Positions 62,056 to 64,000 of a stretch of 64,000 nucleotides of DNA are shown piece after piece. The translations under genes and the position numbers were made by a program. Source of the stretch: Roseicella frigidaeris (lineage in GTDB: Bacteria > Pseudomonadota > Alphaproteobacteria > Acetobacterales > Acetobacteraceae); contig NZ_QLIX01000006.1 in the NCBI RefSeq assembly GCF_003258945.1, positions 1 through 64,000 on the forward strand, read 5' to 3'. The stretch's first letter is position 1. The number at the start of each line of letters is the position of its first letter. The notes beneath the pieces were generated by a model. The model was not told the origin of the DNA, ran no database searches, and saw only the letters and a program-made list of their open reading frames with translations.

Positions 62056-62160
62056 AGCAGATCCCGATCAGGTGGACCCACCTGATCGGGTGAAGAGGCC
62101 CTGAAAACAATGCTCTAGAGCCGATTGCGTTCGGATGGACCCATCCGAACGCGGGGCGAT
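62052..62160 (+). repeat. Family A double-hairpin element, copy A5
   Basis: Starts CTAGAGCAGATCC, where TAG is the stop of the EAL gene. Hairpin 1: CCCGATCAGGTG with CACCTGATCGGG, perfect. The outer stem is broken here (GGCCCT instead of TGCTCT). Hairpin 2 has yet another sequence, perfectly paired: GCGTTCGGATG with CATCCGAACGC, preceded by a second CTAGAGC. It ends a few bases before the stop of the alcohol dehydrogenase gene. Confidence 0.85.
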
Positions 62161-62167
62161 TCCCGCG

Positions 62168-63334
62168 TCAGCCATAGACCTTGCGGTAGAGATCGATGAT
62201 CTCGGTCTCCTCCGGCACCCGGGGGTTGTTGGCCGGGCTGCCGGAGGCGAGGGCCTGGCGCGCCATCAGCGGCAGCAGCCCCTCCCAGCGATCGGCGGGG
62301 ATGCCATGCTCGCGCGGCGTCGGCACGCCGAGTTCCTGGTTGAGCGCCCGCAACTCCTCGAGCAGCTTCGAGCCGGCGACCTGGTCGGCATCCTCGACCG
62401 TGGCGACGCCGATGGCCCGCGCCGCCTCGGCATAGCGCGGCAGGGCGTCGTTCAGGCCGAATTCGGTGACCGCCGGCAGCAGCATGGCGTTGGAGAGGCC
62501 GTGCGGCACATGGAAATGCGCGCCGATCGGGCGCGACATGCCATGCACCAGCGCCACCGAGGAATTCGAGAAGGCGAGCCCCGCCTGCATGGCGCCGAGC
62601 ATCATCGCCTCGCGCGCCGCGGCGTTGCGCGGCTGATGGTAGGCGATGCGGAGATGCCGGCCGATCAGGCGCATGGCCGAGAGGGCGAGGCTGTCGGCAT
62701 GCGGGTTGGCCCGCTTCGACACGAAGGCCTCGAGCGCATGGGTCAGGCTGTCGATGCCGGTATCGGCCGTGGTGCGCGGCGGCACGCTGAAGGTCAGCTC
62801 GTGATCGACGATGGCCGCGAGCGGCAGCGCGCCCAGGCCGGCGATCAGCATCTTCTCGTCGGTCTCGGTGTCGGTGATGACGGTGAAGCGTGTCGCCTCG
62901 CTGCCGGTCCCGGCCGTGGTCGGGATGCAGACCACCGGCACCGCCGCCCGGTCCGCCTGGGCCGGCACCTTGAAGTCGCGCATGCGCGCGCCGGCGGGCG
63001 CGGCCGCGAGGATCGCCATGGCCTTCGCCGTGTCCATGGGGCTGCCGCCGCCGAAGCCGATGAGGCTGTCGAAATCCCCGGCCTGCAGCACCGCGACGCC
63101 GGCCGCGATCACGGTATCCGTCGGGTCCGGCACGGTCTCGGCGAAGATCGCCGGCGCCAGGCCGGCGGCGCGCAACGGCGCGAGGCAGCGGTCGATGGTG
63201 CCGGAGGAGACCATCCAGGGATCGGTGACGATCAACGGCCGGGACAGGCCGAAGAGGCCGAGCACCTCGGCGATCTGGCTCACGCTCCCGCCGCCGATCC
63301 GCATCAGGCGCGGCGAGACGATGGTGGCAGGCAT
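62168..63334 (-). CDS. Iron-containing (type III) alcohol dehydrogenase
   Basis: 388 aa. It has the NAD-binding GFGGGSPMDTAKAMA near residue 93 and IPTTAGTGSEATRFTVITD near 137. The metal site is TGIDSLTHALEAF near 188 (Asp and first His) with the late HGMSRPIGAHFHVPHGLSNAMLLP near 253. It oxidises or reduces an alcohol or aldehyde; the substrate is unknown. ATG 63334 (MPATIVSPRLMRIGGGS) is preferred to the longer frame. Confidence 0.93.
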   Translation of the reverse strand: MPATIVSPRLMRIGGGSVSQIAEVLGLFGLSRPLIVTDPWMVSSGTIDRCLAPLRAAGLAPAIFAETVPDPTDTVIAAGVAVLQAGDFDSLIGFGGGSPMDTAKAMAILAAAPAGARMRDFKVPAQADRAAVPVVCIPTTAGTGSEATRFTVITDTETDEKMLIAGLGALPLAAIVDHELTFSVPPRTTADTGIDSLTHALEAFVSKRANPHADSLALSAMRLIGRHLRIAYHQPRNAAAREAMMLGAMQAGLAFSNSSVALVHGMSRPIGAHFHVPHGLSNAMLLPAVTEFGLNDALPRYAEAARAIGVATVEDADQVAGSKLLEELRALNQELGVPTPREHGIPADRWEGLLPLMARQALASGSPANNPRVPEETEIIDLYRKVYG

Positions 63335-63513
63335 GCTGGCCCCTCCCCGGTTCTGGCGCGCCAGCATAGGCCGGGGCCACGGACCCGCAAGGCGAGCGGC
63401 GGCACGCCGTTTTGTGACAGCCAAGCCGCACCGGATCGCAATGTGCGCCAGGACGCAGCCAGTGGCGCCCCCGGGCGTTGCATGATGAGGACCGAGGAGG
63501 GGAGGCTGGTGTC

Positions 63514-63732
63514 ATGACAGACATGCCGGCGCGCCGGCGTCGCCCGACCGCCCCGGAACCCCCGGTGCCGGAGGACGACGCCTTCGATCTATGGTTGCGT
63601 GAGAGCCTGCGTGTTGCCTTCGACGATATTGCCTCCGAGCCGGTCCCGGAGGATCTGCTGCGCATGATCGAGGAGGATCGCGCGGAGCGGGAGCGGCTGC
63701 GGTCCCGGCGCAGGGGCGGCCCGCCGGCCTGA
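63514..63732 (+). CDS. nepR: NepR family anti-sigma factor
   Basis: 72 aa. The core DDAFDLWLRESLRVAFDDIASEPVPEDLLRMIEE-type pattern (kept here in pieces: FDLWLRESL, then EPVPEDLL) is the NepR signature: two helices that bind the EcfG sigma factor until phosphorylated PhyR takes NepR away. GAGGAGGGGAGG lies about 9 bases before ATG 63514; a TTG at 63478 is unlikely. Neither phyR nor ecfG is adjacent, and I saw no clear EcfG-type promoter (GGAAC-N16/17-CGTT) upstream. Confidence 0.85.
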   Translation: MTDMPARRRRPTAPEPPVPEDDAFDLWLRESLRVAFDDIASEPVPEDLLRMIEEDRAERERLRSRRRGGPPA

Positions 63733-63787
63733 GCCAGCGCCGCCCGGCCCTGCCCGCCGCGGCGTTAACGCCTCACCCCCAACGGTC

Positions 63788-64000
63788 TCATCGCCAGCGG
63801 AAGGTGGTGGGCGCGATCGCCTCGGCGCTGCGATGCGCCCAGTCGTGCCGCGGCACCTCCGCCTCCACGCGCTTCTGCGCCTCGTGCAGATGCGCCGCAG
63901 CAGCCGGGTAGTCCATCGTCAGCACCGTGCCATCCTCCACCACCTTGCGCCCGTCGACAAAGACGGCGCGCACCGCCCGGTCGCCCGCCGCATAGATCAG
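63788..64000 (-). CDS. Amidohydrolase family protein, C-terminal part only
   Basis: The last 70 codons of a gene that runs off the right edge. It begins in the window with LIYAAGDRAVRAVFVDGRKV and continues VEDGTVLTMDYPAAAAHL. This is the typical end of cytosine-deaminase-like / ATZ-TRZ amidohydrolases, where the VxxVFVDGRxVVxDG strand returns to the composite beta domain. Metal ligands and start lie outside. Substrate cannot be inferred. Confidence 0.75.
   Translation of the reverse strand: MIYAAGDRAVRAVFVDGRKVVEDGTVLTMDYPAAAAHLHEAQKRVEAEVPRHDWAHRSAEAIAPTTFRWR

Noticed and set aside
63335-63513. EcfG-type promoter upstream of nepR
   Set aside because: CGTT occurs but no GGAAC at 16-17 bases upstream.

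Overview
The window comes from the chromosome of a very GC-rich alphaproteobacterium, most likely Acetobacteraceae and Roseomonas-like. The main pointers are a NepR-type anti-sigma factor (63514-63732, a family confined to Alphaproteobacteria), the minus-strand order aminotransferase - hom - glpX - recJ, the order rplM - rpsI - argC, a class I PHA synthase, a Bug/Tct tricarboxylate transporter and a Zur-type zinc regulator. The family assignment is inference from gene content; no rRNA is present. Most of the window is ordinary housekeeping, transport and catabolism. I saw no prophage, transposase, CRISPR array or secretion-system cluster.

Layout. 0-9 kb: TonB-dependent siderophore receptor, tRNA-Glu, then recJ, glpX, hom and an aminotransferase read leftward, and a proline-rich lipoprotein with a clear intrinsic terminator. 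9-20.4 kb: phaC, a lipoprotein, a ketopantoate-reductase-like gene, an acyl/oxalyl-CoA ligase, tctCBA, then a gamma-carbonic-anhydrase-like gene, argC, rpsI and rplM. 20.4-28.3 kb: a catabolic block (frameshifted VOC gene, IlvD/Edd dehydratase, M20 amidohydrolase, two MFS carriers, aspartate dehydrogenase) and a repeat-built lipoprotein. 28.3-33.3 kb: an SDR, tRNA-His, an aminotransferase, and glnB-glnA behind a sigma-54 promoter. 33.3-41.4 kb: small membrane genes, a phosphodiesterase, a DMT carrier - SDR - deacetylase - binding-protein run, and a DUF2235 hydrolase with a membrane domain. 41.4-50.4 kb: a znuBC-like zinc ABC operon behind a Zur-like operator, a hybrid histidine kinase, a DMT carrier and a nudix - alaX - sulfurtransferase - metC operon. 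50.4-64 kb: a glycine-zipper lipoprotein with a Rap1a/Tai-like protein, zur divergent from hisI - COG0523 GTPase, then GNAT, nitrilase, lpxB, Gfo/Idh oxidoreductase, a GlsB/YeaQ membrane protein, fused secDF, an EAL protein, an iron-type alcohol dehydrogenase, nepR and the end of an amidohydrolase.

How the genes work together. Nitrogen: glnB and glnA share a predicted NtrC/sigma-54 promoter. Zinc: zur, the zinc ABC operon and a hisI-COG0523 pair form a zinc-homeostasis set split over about 10 kb. Sulfur: sulfurtransferase and cystathionine beta-lyase are translationally coupled.

The most unusual signal is not a protein. Three families of short palindromic elements are scattered between genes: A (five copies, two hairpins each), B (two copies) and C (two copies). 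In family A the stem sequence changes from copy to copy while pairing is kept. In four of the five A copies the terminal CTAG supplies the stop codon of the neighbouring gene, and B and C copies also lie at or beside stop codons. One further palindrome, next to a B copy, encodes the tail of a small membrane protein.
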